Shown piece after piece: positions 35,260 through 46,373 of a DNA stretch of 64,000 bases. The position numbers and the translations under genes are program-made. How positions within the stretch are numbered: position 1 is the stretch's first letter; every line of letters starts with the position of its first letter. The notes under the pieces are model-generated. The model was not told where the DNA came from. It saw only the letters and a list, made by a program, of their open reading frames with translations, and made no database searches. This DNA comes from Streptomyces eurocidicus (GTDB taxonomy: Bacteria > Actinomycetota > Actinomycetes > Streptomycetales > Streptomycetaceae), in contig NZ_LGUI01000009.1 in the NCBI RefSeq assembly GCF_002891295.1, forward strand, positions 124,001-188,000, given 5' to 3'.

Positions 35260-36339
35260 TCAGCCGGCGGCGGCCAGCTTCGCGGCGGAGTCGGCGTCGA
35301 CGCATGCCTGGATCACCGCGTCCAGGTCGCCGTCGAGCACCTGGTCCAAGTTGTACGCCTTGAAGCCGACCCGGTGGTCCGAGATGCGGTTTTCCGGGAA
35401 GTTGTACGTCCGGATCTTCTCGGAGCGGTCGACGGTGCGGACCTGGCTGCGGCGCGCGTCGGCGGCCTCGGCCTCGGCCTTCTCCTGGGCGGCCGCGAGC
35501 AGTCGCGAGCGCAGGATGCGCAGGGCCTGCTCCTTGTTCTGGAGCTGGCTCTTCTCGTTCTGGCAGGAGGCGACGACGCCGGTCGGCAGGTGGGTGATGC
35601 GGACCGCGGAGTCGGTGGTGTTGACGGACTGGCCGCCGGGGCCGGAGGAGCGGTAGACGTCGATGCGCAGATCGTTCATGTTGATCTCGACGTCGACCTC
35701 CTCGGCCTCGGGCGTGACGAGCACGCCGGCGGCGGAGGTGTGGATGCGGCCCTGGGACTCGGTGGCGGGCACGCGCTGGACGCGGTGCACCCCGCCCTCG
35801 TACTTCAGCCGGGCCCAGACGCCCTGGCCGGGCTCGGTGGCGCCCTGGCCGCCCTTGGTCTTCACGGCGACCTGGACGTCCTTGTAGCCGCCCAGCTCGG
35901 ACTCGGTGGAGTCGATGATCTCGGTCTTCCAGCCCACCCGCTCGGCGTAGCGCAGGTACATGCGCAGCAGGTCGCCGGCGAAGAGCGCCGACTCGTCGCC
36001 GCCGGCGCCGGCCTTGACCTCGAGGATGACGTCCTTGTCGTCGCTGGGGTCGCGGGGCACCAGCAGCAGGCGCAGCTTCTCGGTGAGGGCCTCGCGCTGC
36101 TTGTCCAGCTCCTTGACCTCGGCGGCGAAGTCGGAGTCGACCTGGGCCAGCTCGCGCGCGGTCTCGATGTCGTCGCCGGCCTGCTTCCAGGAGCGGTAGG
36201 TCGCGACGATCGGCGTCAGCTCGGCGTAGCGCTTGTTGAGCTTGCGGGCGTTTGCCTGGTCCGCGTGTACGGCGGGGTCGGCGAGCCGCTTCTCGAGGTC
36301 GGCGTGCTCACCGATCAGTTCCTCGACTGCCTCGAACAT
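35260..36339 (-). CDS. prfA: Peptide chain release factor 1
   Basis: 359 residues from the second of two possible starts (ATG 36339). It recognises UAA and UAG: the PxT codon-reading motif is in VQRVPATESQGRIHTS and the GGQ hydrolysis motif in SSGPGGQSVNTTDSAV, both intact. Domain 1 is the usual coiled coil (RKLNKRYAELTPIVATYRS). It lies between rpmE and prmC on the minus strand. Confidence 0.97.
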   Translation of the reverse strand: MFEAVEELIGEHADLEKRLADPAVHADQANARKLNKRYAELTPIVATYRSWKQAGDDIETARELAQVDSDFAAEVKELDKQREALTEKLRLLLVPRDPSDDKDVILEVKAGAGGDESALFAGDLLRMYLRYAERVGWKTEIIDSTESELGGYKDVQVAVKTKGGQGATEPGQGVWARLKYEGGVHRVQRVPATESQGRIHTSAAGVLVTPEAEEVDVEINMNDLRIDVYRSSGPGGQSVNTTDSAVRITHLPTGVVASCQNEKSQLQNKEQALRILRSRLLAAAQEKAEAEAADARRSQVRTVDRSEKIRTYNFPENRISDHRVGFKAYNLDQVLDGDLDAVIQACVDADSAAKLAAAG

Positions 36340-36442
36340 CAAGTTTCCCTAGCTGGAAGTGACGGGCCTGCTGGACGACAAAGCGCCGGTCCGGTCACCC
36401 CTCGCGCACGAAGGGCGACCGGGAACCGGCGCCTGCGGGTCG

Positions 36443-36664
36443 CTACTTCTTGGCAGCGGCGGCCTTGCCGAAGCGGGCCTCGAACCGCGCCACGCGGCCA
36501 CCGGTGTCGAGGATCTTCTGCTTGCCCGTGTAGAACGGGTGGCACTCGGAGCAGACGTCGGCGCGGATGTTGCCGCCGGCGACGGTGCTACGGGTGGTGA
36601 ACGACGCGCCACAGGTGCAGCTGACCTGGGTCTCGACGTAATCCGGGTGGATGTCGCGCTTCAA
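36443..36664 (-). CDS. rpmE: Ribosomal protein bL31, zinc-binding form
   Basis: 73 residues from TTG 36664 with GGAG upstream; the frame extends further but without ribosomal sequence. C-x-C (SCTCGA) and CSECHPFYTGKQ give the zinc ligands, so this is the C+ form, as against the zinc-independent C- paralogue that Streptomyces also make under zinc starvation. KILDTGGRVARFEARFG is conserved. It heads the rpmE-prfA-prmC-sua5 stretch. Confidence 0.97.
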   Translation of the reverse strand: MKRDIHPDYVETQVSCTCGASFTTRSTVAGGNIRADVCSECHPFYTGKQKILDTGGRVARFEARFGKAAAAKK

Positions 36665-36829
36665 GGGATCTCCTAGGTTCGGGAGGGCGCCGGGTCGCAG
36701 GGCGGGATTGCCGTACGTGAACCGGGGCCGACGTACCAGTTTGCCAGCACTGGCCGTATCCCCCAAAACGAGAGGTGGCGGCCGGTTATTCCGCCGGCCG
36801 TTTCCCCTGGTGCTCCGGGGGACGGCGGG

Positions 36830-37945
36830 CTATTTGACGACGCCCTCGGCACCGGTCTTGGCGCCCGCGGCCTCCTTGAGCACGGCTTCCGGGATCTCCC
36901 GGTCGGCCCGGAGCGCCGTCCAGAGCGGCTCGGTCGCCTCGGTCACCGGGATCACCCGGTTGTGATCCAGGGGGTCGTCCGCGACCGGCAGCGTCACCAT
37001 CTGCATGTCGTCGGAGCCGATGCCCTTGAGACCGTTGGAGAACGAGTACAGCTTGTCGACGGAGGCCAGCTCGCGGTCGGTGGTGAGCGCCTTGGTGGCG
37101 GTGTCGGCGATCCCGTAGAGCTTGGTGGGGCTGGTGAACAGGCCCACGTGCTTGATCTGGTCCAGCAGCGCCTTGACGAACGCCTGCTGGAGCTTGATCC
37201 GGCCGAGGTCGCCGCCGTCGCCCACGCCGTGCCGGGTGCGGACCAGGCCGAGGGACTGCTCGCCGTTGAGGGTGTGGGTGCCCGCCGCCAGGTCGAGGTG
37301 GCTCCACTTGTCCTTGATCGGCTTGGTGGTGGTGACCTCGACGCCGCCGAGCTTGTCGATCAGCTTCTGGAAGCCGGCGAAGTCGACCTCCAGATAGTGA
37401 TCCATCCGGATGTTGGTCATCGCCTCGACGGTCGCGACCGCGCAGGCCGCGCCGCCCACCGAGTACGCCTCGTTGAACTGCGCGCGCTTGACGGCCGGGC
37501 TCTTCTTGCCGTCGGTCGTCCGGCACTCGGGGCGGGGCACGATGGTGTCCCGGGGGATGCTGACGACGCTGGCCTTCTTGTGACCCGCGTAGACGTGGAC
37601 GATCATCGCCGTGTCGGAGCGGGAGCTGCCCTCGTCCCTGCCGTAGGCGCTGTTGGCACCGGCCCGGGAGTCGGAGCCGAGGACGAGGATGTCCTGGGAG
37701 CCGTTGTCGACGTTCTCGGGGCGGTTCTTGCCGAGCGCCGCGTTGATGTCGACGCTGTGCAGATTGCCGTTGAACTTGAAGTACAGGACGCCGGCGCCCG
37801 CGCCGGCGACGAGGACGAGCCCGCCGGCCGTCCAGAGGGCTATTCGGCCCTTGCGGCGCGTACGGGCCTTGCGACGGCGGCCGCCGGACCCGCGGGCACG
37901 GCGGCGGTGCGCTCCCGCCCTCGTGCTCTTGCTGTCGTCAGCCAT
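36830..37945 (-). CDS. LytR-CpsA-Psr (LCP) family wall-polymer transferase
   Basis: 371 residues from ATG 37945 (AGAGGGA upstream). A cytoplasmic Arg/Lys-rich N-terminus (about 1-35, RRRARGSGGRRRKARTRR) precedes one membrane helix (about 37-57, ALWTAGGLVLVAGAGAGVLYF), then the LCP catalytic domain with DILVLGSDSRAG, DTAMIVHV, SVVSIPRDTIV and the Arg-rich VRTRHGVGDGGDLGR. The family joins lipid-linked glycopolymers such as teichoic acids to peptidoglycan. It is monocistronic, next to rpmE. Confidence 0.93.
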   Translation of the reverse strand: MADDSKSTRAGAHRRRARGSGGRRRKARTRRKGRIALWTAGGLVLVAGAGAGVLYFKFNGNLHSVDINAALGKNRPENVDNGSQDILVLGSDSRAGANSAYGRDEGSSRSDTAMIVHVYAGHKKASVVSIPRDTIVPRPECRTTDGKKSPAVKRAQFNEAYSVGGAACAVATVEAMTNIRMDHYLEVDFAGFQKLIDKLGGVEVTTTKPIKDKWSHLDLAAGTHTLNGEQSLGLVRTRHGVGDGGDLGRIKLQQAFVKALLDQIKHVGLFTSPTKLYGIADTATKALTTDRELASVDKLYSFSNGLKGIGSDDMQMVTLPVADDPLDHNRVIPVTEATEPLWTALRADREIPEAVLKEAAGAKTGAEGVVK

Positions 37946-38257
37946 GGTCGTGTCCCTCTGTTCTCCGCTGGTTCTCGGCTGCCCCCGCCGATCCGGCCGC
38001 CCTGGTCTCGGCGGCCCCGGCCCTGTCGGGCCGGTCCGGCCCGGGTCCGCCGTCATCTGTCATGACGGGGAAGCCTGCGTCAGGGTTGCACAGCGGTTTC
38101 TGAGGACCTTCTTAGAAACGGGGTGGCCGCGGGGGGATAAATGGATCTTTCACCCCCATCGCGACCTGCGCTTTCGGCCAATGCGGGGCTGTCGGTTCCG
38201 GCCATTTGCGAGGTCCGGCCCTGTGGTGCATCTCTCAAAAGGTCACGGGGAGGTCAC

Positions 38258-38570
38258 GGCGGGATTTTTCCCCGGTCCCGCCCCTTCCCGCTGCATCCGA
38301 TGTGCGGCTCCGCCGCGCGGGGGGGCTCCGCCCCGGACCCCGGTCCTCAATCTCCCCCAGCTAACGCTGGGAGGTGCCCCCAGACGGGCTGAGTTGTTGC
38401 CCGGAACCGGGCTGAGAGGTTGTTGCCCGGGGCCGGGCAGAAAGTCGAGCTCGGACCGGGGCGAAAATCCAGCCTGGCCGGCGTTTGAGGCCACCGCGCG
38501 GAAGGGGGTCGGGGGGCTTGCCCCCGGTTACGGGAAGGGGCGGGGCTGGGGAAAGGCCCCCCGCAGGGCC
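38258..38570. repeat. Palindromic intergenic element (copy C, mosaic)
   Basis: The left arm GGGATTTTTCCCCGGTCCCGCCCCTTCCCG and the right arm CGGGAAGGGGCGGGGCTGGGGAAAGG are near inverted copies and match the arms of the element at 9796-9975. Inside are CATCCGATGTGCGGCTCCGCCGCG (shared in inverted form with 9911-9930), a CCCCCAGC/GCTGGGAG hairpin, and half of the CCGGCGTTTGAGG core. Confidence 0.7.
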
Positions 38571-38595
38571 TCCCGGCACGGGGAACGCGCGGGGC

Positions 38596-38624
38596 CTCCC
38601 CGCCACGAATGCGGCGGGGAGGCC
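38596..38624 (-). terminator. Hairpin after rho
   Basis: GGGCCTCCCCGCC (from about 38596) pairs with GGCGGGGAGGCCC (to 38624) around a short ACGAATGC loop, roughly 40 bp beyond the rho stop on the minus strand. Confidence 0.7.
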
Positions 38625-38661
38625 CCGGTAATGCGCGTGGTGCCGCCTACGCGGACCGCGA

Positions 38662-40758
<2,097 letters not shown>

Positions 40759-41142
40759 GAAGGGGTCCTTCCCTGGAGCGGGCGTCGGCCTGTCTGGCTC
40801 GGCGACCGGTTGTGCTGTCCGGCTGCGGTCTGGCTGTGCGGACCGGGCCGGGGCGGTGGTCCGCCGGTACGGCGGAAGAATCAGTTCATTGGTTCCGGCG
40901 TGAAGAAATGAGGTGAAGACATGACGTAACAACTTCACTCATGTCACCCACGCCGATTCCGGAGCGTGCTCGAATCTGCTCAGGCAGGCTGCTCAGGCAG
41001 TTTGGGAGGCTCCCGGAAGAAAAGCGGTCCCTGATCGGGACACAGAGCACCGAGCCGATGTGGCTTCGAGTGCAGACTTGAGGTTAACACTACCGGATCC
41101 CACAAACATTCCCCCTCTCCAAGACCGGCAACCGCTATTTTT
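40759..41142. other. Region upstream of rho, no gene
   Basis: About 380 bp between rho and the thrB terminator; it must hold the rho promoter, read on the minus strand. GTGAAG repeats occur at about 40900-40940 (GTGAAG twice at 13 bp spacing, and CTTCAC once). An AT-rich patch with GTTAACACTACCGG (about 41084-41097) would give TAGTGT, a possible -10, on the minus strand. No supported gene. Confidence 0.4.
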
Positions 41143-41172
41143 CGCGGGTCCCGGGAGGCCCCGGGTCCCGCG
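41143..41172 (-). terminator. Hairpin after thrB
   Basis: CGCGGGTCCCGGG and CCCGGGTCCCGCG form a 13-bp imperfect palindrome (one central mismatch in each arm) followed on the minus strand by AAAAAT, a rare T-rich end for this genome, just past the thrB stop. Confidence 0.75.
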
Positions 41173-41176
41173 GTGT

Positions 41177-42091
41177 TCAGGCGAGCGGCAGCACGCTCGT
41201 CCCCCCGGCGTCGAGGGCCAGCCGGTTGGCCGCCCACCCCTCGCCCGCCAGCTGTGCGACCTTGTCGGCCGCACCGTTCTCGACCAGTGCGAGGACCGTG
41301 GGGCCCGCACCGGAGATGACCGCGGGGACGCCGTCCGCGCGCAGTCGGTTGACCAGGGCACCGCTCTCCGGCATCGCCGGGGCCCGGTAGTCCTGGTGGA
41401 GGCGGTCCTCGGTGGCCGGCAGCAGCAGCTCGGGGCGCCTGGTCATGGCCTCCACGAGCAGTGCCGCGCGCCCGGCGTTGGCCGCCGCGTCCACATGGGG
41501 GACGCTGCGCGGCAGCAGCCCCCTCGCGGTCTCGGTCAGGACCGCGTTCGCGGGTACGAAGACCACCGGAACGATGGAATCCGAGGGGTTCATCCGAATG
41601 GCCCGCGCCACTCCGGACTCCATCCACGACAGGGTGAAGCCGCCGAGCAGACAGGCCGCGACGTTGTCCGGGTGCCCCTCGATCTCCGTGGCGAGCTCCA
41701 GCAGCGCCGCGTCGTCGAGCTTCTCGGCCCCGCCTATCGTCACGGCGCGGGCGGCGACTATCCCCGCGCAGATCGCGGCGGACGAGGAACCGAGGCCCCG
41801 GCCGTGCGGAATGCGGTTGGCGCAGACGATCTCCAGGCCGCGCGGCTGGCCGCCGAGCAGGTCGAAGGCGGTGCGCAGGGATCGTACGAGCAGGTGGTTC
41901 TCGTCGCGCGGGAGGGTCTCGGCGCCCTCGCCCGCGATGTCGATGTGCAGGCCGGACTCGGCCACCCGGACCACGATGTCGTCGTAGAGGCCCAGGGACA
42001 GGCCGAAGGCGTCGAAGCCCGGGCCGAGGTTCGCGCTGGTGGCGGGGGTGCGCACGCGGACAGCGGCGGCGCGGAAGGCGGGACCGGCCAT
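41177..42091 (-). CDS. thrB: Homoserine kinase
   Basis: 304 residues. GHMP-kinase fold: VRTPATSANLGPGFDAFGL at the N-terminus, the ATP-binding IPHGRGLGSSSAAICAG, and VISGAGPTVLALVENG near the C-terminus. It phosphorylates homoserine, the step before threonine synthase. It lies 368 bp downstream of thrC, more than expected in an operon, and the gap holds strong hairpins. ATG has a CAAGGAGAG site. Confidence 0.96.
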   Translation of the reverse strand: MAGPAFRAAAVRVRTPATSANLGPGFDAFGLSLGLYDDIVVRVAESGLHIDIAGEGAETLPRDENHLLVRSLRTAFDLLGGQPRGLEIVCANRIPHGRGLGSSSAAICAGIVAARAVTIGGAEKLDDAALLELATEIEGHPDNVAACLLGGFTLSWMESGVARAIRMNPSDSIVPVVFVPANAVLTETARGLLPRSVPHVDAAANAGRAALLVEAMTRRPELLLPATEDRLHQDYRAPAMPESGALVNRLRADGVPAVISGAGPTVLALVENGAADKVAQLAGEGWAANRLALDAGGTSVLPLA

Positions 42092-42303
42092 CGCTCGATG
42101 ACTCTCCTTGGTGTGGCCTCGGTGGGGCGTGCAACGTCCGCAAGGGGCCGCGACGGCGATGCCGCGTGGGGGCGGCAGGGGTCTGCGACGGGGCGGAGTG
42201 AGTACAGCCTATCGAAGGAAGGTTCTGCGGCGACATAGGGCGCACAGGAGGCGCACGATGCGTGTCGCCCCGCGGTACGCCGGTTTCGGCGGCGCGGTGG
42301 ACG

Positions 42304-42330
42304 GGATCCGGGCCCGCCGGGCCCGGATTC
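42304..42330 (-). terminator. Hairpin between thrC and thrB
   Basis: GATCCGGGCCCG and CGGGCCCGGATTC pair as a GC-rich stem; a CCCCGGGGCCGGGCCCCGGGG palindrome lies at 42426-42447, close to the thrC stop. The 368-bp thrC-thrB gap (42092-42459) contains no gene; a thrB promoter is likely within it. Confidence 0.55.
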
Positions 42331-42459
42331 GGTCCGCGCTCACCGGACGGGTTCGGCGCTCCGCCCGTACCGGACGCTCTCGCGCGCGGTCCGGGCGTGT
42401 TCCGTCCGGTGGGTGCGGAACCGGAACCCCGGGGCCGGGCCCCGGGGGTCGGACAGGGG

Positions 42460-43551
42460 TCAGGCCAGGCCCAGCCGCTCCGCGGCCACCGCGGCGTCCA
42501 CCGGAACGGTGATCGGCTGCGGGGCGCCCGCGACGGCCCAGTCGGGGTCCTTCAGGCCGTTGCCCGTGACCGTACAGACGATGCGCTGGCCGGGGTCGAC
42601 CAGGCCCGCCTCGGCGGCCTTGAGCAGGCCGGCGACGCTCGCGGCCGAGGCGGGCTCGACGAAGACGCCCTCCTGGGAGGCCAACAGGCGGTAGGCGGCC
42701 AGGATCTGTCGGTCGGTCACCTCGTCGATGAGGCCGCCGGACTCGTCCCGCGCCTCCTCGGCGAACTTCCACGAGGCGGGGTTGCCGATGCGGATCGCGG
42801 TGGCGATGGTGTGCGGGTCGAGCACCGGCGCGCCGCGCACGATGGGCGCGGAGCCGGCCGCCTGGAAGCCCCACATCCGGGGGGTGCGGGTGGCGATGGC
42901 ATCCGCGGCGTACTCGCGGTAGCCCCGCCAGTAGGCGGTGATGTTGCCGGCGTTGCCGACCGGGAGCACATGGATGTCGGGCGCGTCGCCCAGCGCGTCG
43001 ACGATCTCGAAGGCGGCGGTCTTCTGGCCCTCGATGCGCACCGGGTTGACGGAGTTGACCAGGGCGACGGGGTACTTCTCGGAGAGTCCGCGGGCCAGGG
43101 TCAGGCAGTCGTCGAAGTTGCCGTCGACCTGGAGGATCCGGGCGCCGTGGACCAGGGCCTGGCCCATCTTGCCGAGTGCGATCTTGCCCTGGGGCACCAG
43201 GACGGCGCAGACCATTCCGGCGCGTACGGCGTAGGCCGCGGCGGAGGCGGAGGTGTTGCCGGTGGAGGCGCAGATGACCGCCTTGGCGCCCTCCTCCTTG
43301 GCCCGCGTGATGGCCATGGTCATGCCGCGGTCCTTGAAGGAACCGGTGGGGTTGGCGCCCTCGACCTTGAGGTGGACCTCGCAGCCGGTGCGCTCGGAGA
43401 GCACCTGGGCGGGGACGAGCGGCGTGCCGCCCTCGCGCAGCGTGACCACGGGCGTGTCGGCCGTGACCGGCAGCCGGTCGCGGTACTCCTCGATGATGCC
43501 GCGCCACTGGTGCGTGGTGCCGGATGCCCGAGGGCTGTTGATGGCAGACAT
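42460..43551 (-). CDS. thrC: Threonine synthase
   Basis: 363 residues. PLP-dependent fold type II: the PLP Lys is in GANPTGSFKDRGMTMA, the phosphate-binding loop is PVGNAGNITAYW, and CASTGNTSASAAAYA is conserved. It makes threonine from O-phosphohomoserine. It follows hom by 17 bp and was very likely transcribed with hom and lysA. The length is that of the short (class 2) form. Confidence 0.97.
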   Translation of the reverse strand: MSAINSPRASGTTHQWRGIIEEYRDRLPVTADTPVVTLREGGTPLVPAQVLSERTGCEVHLKVEGANPTGSFKDRGMTMAITRAKEEGAKAVICASTGNTSASAAAYAVRAGMVCAVLVPQGKIALGKMGQALVHGARILQVDGNFDDCLTLARGLSEKYPVALVNSVNPVRIEGQKTAAFEIVDALGDAPDIHVLPVGNAGNITAYWRGYREYAADAIATRTPRMWGFQAAGSAPIVRGAPVLDPHTIATAIRIGNPASWKFAEEARDESGGLIDEVTDRQILAAYRLLASQEGVFVEPASAASVAGLLKAAEAGLVDPGQRIVCTVTGNGLKDPDWAVAGAPQPITVPVDAAVAAERLGLA

Positions 43552-43568
43552 TGCTTTCGTAACTCCCC

Positions 43569-44858
43569 TTATTCGCCTTCGACGCGCATGATGCTGGCGA
43601 CACCACGGACCGTGTCGAGCTTGCGCAGCGCCTCGACGGTCGCCGACAGGGCGGCGTCGGCGGCGCGGTGGGTGACCACGACGAGGGACGCCTCGCCGTC
43701 CTTGCCCGTCTGGCGGACCGTGTCGATGGACACGCCGTGGGCGGCGAAGACGGTGGCGACCTGGGCGAGGACACCCGGCTTGTCGGCGACGTCGAGGCTG
43801 ATGTGGTAGCGCGTGACCACCTCGCCCATCGGGCTCACCGGCAGGCGCGTGTAGGCCGACTCGCCGGGCCCGGTGGACTCGGCGAGCTTGTTGCGGCAGA
43901 CGGCGACGAGGTCGCCGAGGACCGCGGAGGCGGTCGGCGAGCCGCCGGCGCCCGGTCCGTAGAACATCAGCTGGCCGGCCGCCTCGGCCTCGACGAAGAC
44001 GGCGTTGTACGCCTCGCGGACGGAGGCCAGCGGGTGGCTGAGCGGGATCATCGCCGGGTGCACGCGGGCGGTGACCGACTTGCCGTCCGCCGCGCGCTCG
44101 CAGATCGCGAGGAGCTTGATGGTGCAGCCCATCTGCTTCGCCGAAGCGAAGTCCGATGCGGTGACCTCCGTCATGCCCTCGCGATAGACGTCGTCGAGGC
44201 GTACCCGGGTGTGGAAGGCGATGCCGGCGAGGATCGCGGCCTTCGCGGCGGCGTCGAAGCCCTCGACGTCGGCGGTCGGGTCGGCCTCGGCGTAGCCCAG
44301 GGCGGTGGCCTCGTCGAGCGCCTCGGAGTAGCCCGCGCCGCTGGAGTCCATCTTGTCGAGGATGAAGTTGGTGGTGCCGTTGACGATGCCGAGCACCCGG
44401 TTGACCTTGTCGCCGGCGAGGGACTCGCGCAGCGGCCGGACGAGCGGGATGGCGCCGGCGACGGCGGCCTCGTAGTAGAGGTCGGCGCCGTGCCGCTCGG
44501 CGGCGGCGTGCAGGGCCGCGCCGTCGCCTGCGAGCAGCGCCTTGTTGGCCGAGACGACGCTGGCGCCCTGCTCGAAGGCGGCCGTGATCAGGGCGCGGGC
44601 CGGCTCGATGCCACCGATGACCTCGACGACCACGTCGATGTCGCCCCGTTTGACGAGGGCGGTGGCATCGGTGGTGATCAGCTCCTCGGGCACGCCCGCG
44701 CGCACCCGGCCGGGGCGGCGCACGGCGATGCCCGCGAGCTCGACCGGTGCCCCGATGCGCGCCGCGAGGTCGTCGGCGTGCGTCGTCATGATGCGCGCCA
44801 CCTCTGAGCCGACCACTCCACAGCCCAGCAGCGCCACCTTCAGCGGACGCGTACGCAT
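43569..44858 (-). CDS. hom: Homoserine dehydrogenase
   Basis: 429 residues from the second ATG of an ATGATG pair (GAGG 7 nt upstream). NAD(P)-binding LLGCGVVGSEVAR, the catalytic segment GIVNGTTNFILDKM and GYAEADPTADVEGFDAAAKAAILAG, then a C-terminal ACT domain (about 350-425, YHISLDVADKPGVLAQVATVFA) for threonine feedback. It reduces aspartate semialdehyde to homoserine. It lies between lysA (99 bp upstream) and thrC. Confidence 0.97.
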   Translation of the reverse strand: MRTRPLKVALLGCGVVGSEVARIMTTHADDLAARIGAPVELAGIAVRRPGRVRAGVPEELITTDATALVKRGDIDVVVEVIGGIEPARALITAAFEQGASVVSANKALLAGDGAALHAAAERHGADLYYEAAVAGAIPLVRPLRESLAGDKVNRVLGIVNGTTNFILDKMDSSGAGYSEALDEATALGYAEADPTADVEGFDAAAKAAILAGIAFHTRVRLDDVYREGMTEVTASDFASAKQMGCTIKLLAICERAADGKSVTARVHPAMIPLSHPLASVREAYNAVFVEAEAAGQLMFYGPGAGGSPTASAVLGDLVAVCRNKLAESTGPGESAYTRLPVSPMGEVVTRYHISLDVADKPGVLAQVATVFAAHGVSIDTVRQTGKDGEASLVVVTHRAADAALSATVEALRKLDTVRGVASIMRVEGE

Positions 44859-44957
44859 CATCCGACCTCGTTTCTCATACATCTTGGCTAGTGCACCAGT
44901 CTCACTCACTGGACTGAGGTTTCCCAACCCGTCCAGTATCCGAGATCTTCATTACCG

Positions 44958-46352
44958 TCAGCCGACATCGAGGCGAAAAAGATCTTCTTCGGTCTCGCGC
45001 CGGACGATCACTCGTGCCGCGCCGTCCTTGACCGCCACCACGGGCGGGCGCAGCGCGTGGTTGTAGTTGCTGGCCATGGAGCGGCAGTACGCGCCGGTCG
45101 CGGGCACGGCGAGCAGGTCGCCGGGGGCCACGTCGGCGGGCAGGAAGGCGTCGCGTACGACGATGTCACCCGATTCGCAGTGCTTGCCGACGACGCGCGA
45201 GAGCATCGGCTCGGCCGTGGAGGTCCGGGAGACCAGCGCGACGCTGTACTCCGCGTCGTACAGCGCGGTGCGGATGTTGTCGGACATACCGCCGTCGACG
45301 CTGACGTACGTCCGCAGGCCCGGCAGCTCCTTGGTGGTGCCCACCTCGTAGAGGGTGAAGGCGGTGGGGCCGACGATGGCGCGGCCGGGCTCGACCGAGA
45401 GCCGCGGCACGGCGAGGCCGGCCGCCGCGCACTCGCGGGTGACGATGTCGTTCAGCGCCCGGGCGATCTCGTGGGGCTCGCGGGGGTCGTCGTCGGAGGT
45501 GTAGGCGATGCCGAGGCCGCCGCCGAGGTCGATCTCGGGGAGCTCGACGCCGTGCTCGTCGCGGATCTCCTTGAGCAGGCCGACGACCCGGTGGGCGGCG
45601 ACCTCGAAGCCGGAGGTGTCGAAGATCTGCGAGCCGATGTGGGAGTGGATGCCGATGAGCTCCAGCCCGTCGAGCTTCAGGGCCCGGCGGACGGCCTCGG
45701 CGGCCTGGCCGCCGACGAGCGCGAGGCCGAACTTCTGGTCCTCGTGCGCGGTGGCGATGAACTCGTGGGTGTGCGCCTCGACGCCGACGGTGACCCGGAT
45801 CTGGACGCGCTGGCGCTTGCCGAGCCGCTCGGCGATGTGCGCGACGCGGACGATCTCCTGGAAGGAGTCGAGGACGATCCGCCCGACGCCCGCCTCGACG
45901 GCGCGGGTGATCTCCTCGGGGGACTTGTTGTTGCCGTGCAGGGCGATGCGCTCGGCGGGCATGCCGGCGGCGAGGGCGGTGGCGAGCTCGCCGGCCGAGC
46001 AGACGTCGAGGTTCAGCCCTTCCTCGTGCAGCCAGCGGACGACGGCCCGCGAGAGGAACGCCTTCCCGGCGTAGAACACGTCGGCCTCGGTGCCGAAGGC
46101 GTCGCGCCAGGCGCGGCAGCGGGCCCGGAAGTCGTCCTCGTCGAGGAAGTAGGCGGGGGTGCCGAACTCCTCGGCGAGCCGGTCGACGCCGATCCCGCCG
46201 ACGGTGACGACGCCGTCCTCGGCACGGCGGCCGACCGTGCGGGACCAGACGCGGGGGTCGAGGGCGTTGAGGTCGGCGGGCGGCGCGGTGTAGTGCCCTT
46301 CGGGCAGGACGTCGGCGTAGCGGGGCCCGGCGGGGTGGGCGGAGCGGCTCAT
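44958..46352 (-). CDS. lysA: Diaminopimelate decarboxylase
   Basis: 464 residues, PLP alanine-racemase-like barrel. The PLP Lys is in DVFYAGKAFLS, EEGLNLDVCSAGELATAL and the GGGLGIAYTSDDD loop follow, and CESGD (KHCESGDIVV) is the second-half active-site signature. It converts meso-diaminopimelate to lysine. The ATG follows GAGGAGATC. It lies 21 bp after the ArgRS-like gene and is followed by hom, thrC and thrB: end-product enzymes of the aspartate family in one run. Confidence 0.97.
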   Translation of the reverse strand: MSRSAHPAGPRYADVLPEGHYTAPPADLNALDPRVWSRTVGRRAEDGVVTVGGIGVDRLAEEFGTPAYFLDEDDFRARCRAWRDAFGTEADVFYAGKAFLSRAVVRWLHEEGLNLDVCSAGELATALAAGMPAERIALHGNNKSPEEITRAVEAGVGRIVLDSFQEIVRVAHIAERLGKRQRVQIRVTVGVEAHTHEFIATAHEDQKFGLALVGGQAAEAVRRALKLDGLELIGIHSHIGSQIFDTSGFEVAAHRVVGLLKEIRDEHGVELPEIDLGGGLGIAYTSDDDPREPHEIARALNDIVTRECAAAGLAVPRLSVEPGRAIVGPTAFTLYEVGTTKELPGLRTYVSVDGGMSDNIRTALYDAEYSVALVSRTSTAEPMLSRVVGKHCESGDIVVRDAFLPADVAPGDLLAVPATGAYCRSMASNYNHALRPPVVAVKDGAARVIVRRETEEDLFRLDVG

Positions 46353-46373
46353 GGCTCTGATCTCCTCGGATTT

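Larger units (their letters stand above)
37946..38661. other. Long intergenic region, no gene
   Basis: About 715 bp between the LCP start and the rho stop. Bases 37946-38140 should hold the LCP promoter. From 38258 onward the sequence is a mosaic of palindromic repeats. A final inverted GGCCTCCCCGCC...GGCGGGGAGGCCCC (about 38596-38624) lies close to the rho stop and is likely its terminator. No supported reading frame was found on either strand. Confidence 0.6.

Noticed and set aside
38600..38660. A short gene between the repeat element and rho
   Set aside because: The stretch is an inverted GGCCTCCCCGCC repeat that fits a terminator and has no supported start.
44859..44957. A threonine/lysine attenuator leader before hom
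   Set aside because: No short reading frame rich in Thr or Lys codons and no terminator/anti-terminator pair in the 99 bp between lysA and hom.
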